From an uncultured Clostridia bacterium (lineage in GTDB: Bacteria; Bacillota; Clostridia; Oscillospirales; CAG-272), in contig CALAXC010000062.1 in NCBI GenBank assembly GCA_937894775.1, positions 1 through 6,751 on the forward strand: a stretch of 6,751 nt of DNA, written 5' to 3'. Below, in pieces: positions 5,840-6,751 of the stretch. The position numbers and the translations under genes were made by a program. The notes under the pieces were generated by a model. It made no database searches and had not been told where the DNA came from. It saw only the letters and a program-made list of their open reading frames with translations. How positions within the stretch are numbered: position 1 is the stretch's first letter; each line of letters opens with the position of its first letter.

Positions 5840-6751
5840 TTAATTCTTAAGCGAGTGAATAGGAGCAGGAACTCTTCCCCCACGGGCAATAAAATCTGCG
5901 CAGGAATATTCGCTCACCTCCATAATAGGCGCATAGCCGAGAAGTCCACCGAATTCAACCGACTCACCGACCTTCTTTCCGTATGCGGGAATTATCCTGA
6001 CGGCTGTCGTTTTCGTATTTGCAACCCCGATCGATATCTCATCCGCAATAATTCCGCATATCGTAGAGGCAGAAGTATCTCCGGGAACAGCGATCATATC
6101 AAGTCCAACCGAGCAAACAGCGGTCATAGCTTCAAGCTTCTCGATAGAGAGCGCGCCTACCTCAACGGCATCTATCATGCCTGCGTCCTCAGAAACGGGA
6201 ATGAATGCACCCGAAAGCCCTCCGACGTGAGAAGAAGCCATAACTCCGCCCTTCTTTACCGCATCGTTAAGCAACGCAAGAGCAGCGGTAGTTCCGTGAG
6301 TTCCGCATCTTTCAAGCCCCATTTCAACGCTTGAAAATTCAACGCCAAATGCGCGTGCTTTTTGGCAATTCATCCACAAATTTTCTCTCGCGGGAGCATC
6401 TAAAACAGACACGTCCCTGCCTATTTTTGAAAGAAACTCCTTTGTTATCTCGTGCATTGACCTCTTTGTTTCGCTTCCAAAGTTGTAAGCGCCACCGGGC
6501 AAAAGGCAAGCGTTTTCCATCTGCTCACAAACCTCTTTTACGTAGGTCACACCTCTAAATTGCTGAGAGCTATACGCAACCGAGCCCGTAGCACTAATCA
6601 TATTCATAAAGTAGTTTGACTTTTTAAGATAGTAGTCGTACATCCATTCCGCCCGTAGCATAACGGAGTCGGGGCAAATCTCAAGCACGCGGTTTTCCAT
6701 TTCAAGCTTGTGGCGCGAATATAAATTCGACGGCTTTACCATCTCCTCACT
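5840..6751 (-). CDS. hybrid reading frame: RmlD-like SDR fused to the C-terminal third of UPF0210/DUF711 (5' end outside window)
   Basis: The frame runs in from the right edge; an ATG lies at 6740-6742, but the codons before it (reading SEE) are open and fit an SDR, so it is probably internal. Counting from that Met, residues 1-140 resemble the C-terminal half of an RmlD-like extended SDR (dTDP-4-dehydrorhamnose reductase or epimerase kind). The YSRHK at 8-12 fits the catalytic YxxxK, followed by KLEME, MLRAEWMYDYY at 28-38, QFRGVTYVKEVCEQM at 61-75 and GGAYNFGSE at 83-91. From about 139-147 to the end (300) the sequence is the C-terminal part of UPF0210/DUF711: GTHGTTAALALLNDAVKKGG at 147-166, SHVGGLSGAFIPVSEDAGMI at 171-190, MTAVCSVGLDMIAVPGDT at 206-223 and the terminal PAPIHSLKN. 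A UPF0210 protein is usually about 450 aa, so its first 290 or so residues are missing. The SDR half would be nearly complete. UPF0210 has no assigned function I know of. Stop at 5840-5842; no strong terminator. Confidence 0.8.
   Translation of the reverse strand, partial: SEEMVKPSNLYSRHKLEMENRVLEICPDSVMLRAEWMYDYYLKKSNYFMNMISATGSVAYSSQQFRGVTYVKEVCEQMENACLLPGGAYNFGSETKRSMHEITKEFLSKIGRDVSVLDAPARENLWMNCQKARAFGVEFSSVEMGLERCGTHGTTAALALLNDAVKKGGVMASSHVGGLSGAFIPVSEDAGMIDAVEVGALSIEKLEAMTAVCSVGLDMIAVPGDTSASTICGIIADEISIGVANTKTTAVRIIPAYGKKVGESVEFGGLLGYAPIMEVSEYSCADFIARGGRVPAPIHSLKN
6302..6328 (-). other. junction between the SDR and UPF0210 segments
   Basis: The join reads VEMGLERCG in protein. SDR relatives, as I remember them, end with a similar VEEGLRKC-like stretch, and UPF0210 proteins have EEMGLE-CGTHGTT just before their conserved block. 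The two families are therefore alike at exactly this point, which suggests joining at a short shared sequence, in the cell or during assembly. Confidence 0.55.

Noticed and set aside
5831..5848. AAGAAT/ATTCTT hairpin between sigK and the hybrid gene as a shared terminator
   Set aside because: It is only six A/T-rich pairs, without a U-tract on either strand.
5792..6334. 180-codon plus-strand frame overlapping the end of sigK
   Set aside because: It is antisense to the UPF0210 segment, has an unnatural composition and no ribosome binding site.
6740..6742. ATG as the start of the SDR-UPF0210 frame
   Set aside because: The frame is open to the window edge with SDR-like residues, and the expected Rossmann N-terminus must lie upstream. 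The GAGG before it is within coding sequence.

Overview
The window looks like a chromosomal segment of a spore-forming, fairly low-GC Gram-positive bacterium of the class Clostridia. A gut-type Ruminococcaceae/Oscillospiraceae member is my best guess. The reasons are the start of a Firmicutes-style S10 ribosomal-protein operon, an intact sporulation sigma factor of the sigma-K type, a GerA-family spore germination membrane protein, a probable pyrophosphate-type phosphofructokinase, and strong AGGAGG-like ribosome binding sites. The lineage is inferred from protein style, not proven.

Layout, left to right. On the minus strand, bases 1-1689 hold the first three genes of the S10 operon, read right to left: rpsJ (S10), rplC (L3), and rplD (L4, cut by the window edge). 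Bases 1690-2030 hold the operon's promoter and a roughly 300-nt structured leader with several strong hairpins, including two competing partners for one segment and a terminator-like hairpin enclosed by a longer stem. A rho-independent terminator at 2160-2201 closes the next minus-strand gene, an orphan GerA-family protein (2263-3678). Another strong terminator (3783-3820) closes the phosphofructokinase gene (3821-5062, minus). That gene is divergent from sigK (5125-5805, plus), with about 60 bp between them. sigK converges on a minus-strand reading frame (5840 to beyond 6751).

That last frame is the oddest object here. Its upstream part resembles the C-terminal half of an RmlD-like extended SDR (sugar-nucleotide reductase/epimerase). 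Its downstream part is the C-terminal third of a UPF0210/DUF711 protein. They join in frame at about 6302-6328, where both families have similar sequence. It is either a real deletion/fusion or an assembly chimera.

How the genes relate: the S10 operon is housekeeping translation, and the phosphofructokinase is central glycolysis. sigK and the GerA-like gene belong to late sporulation and germination but sit in different transcription units. I found no CRISPR array, tRNA, rRNA, insertion sequence or phage gene. The best candidates for something undescribed are the S10 leader RNA and the SDR/UPF0210 fusion; the rest is ordinary core genome.
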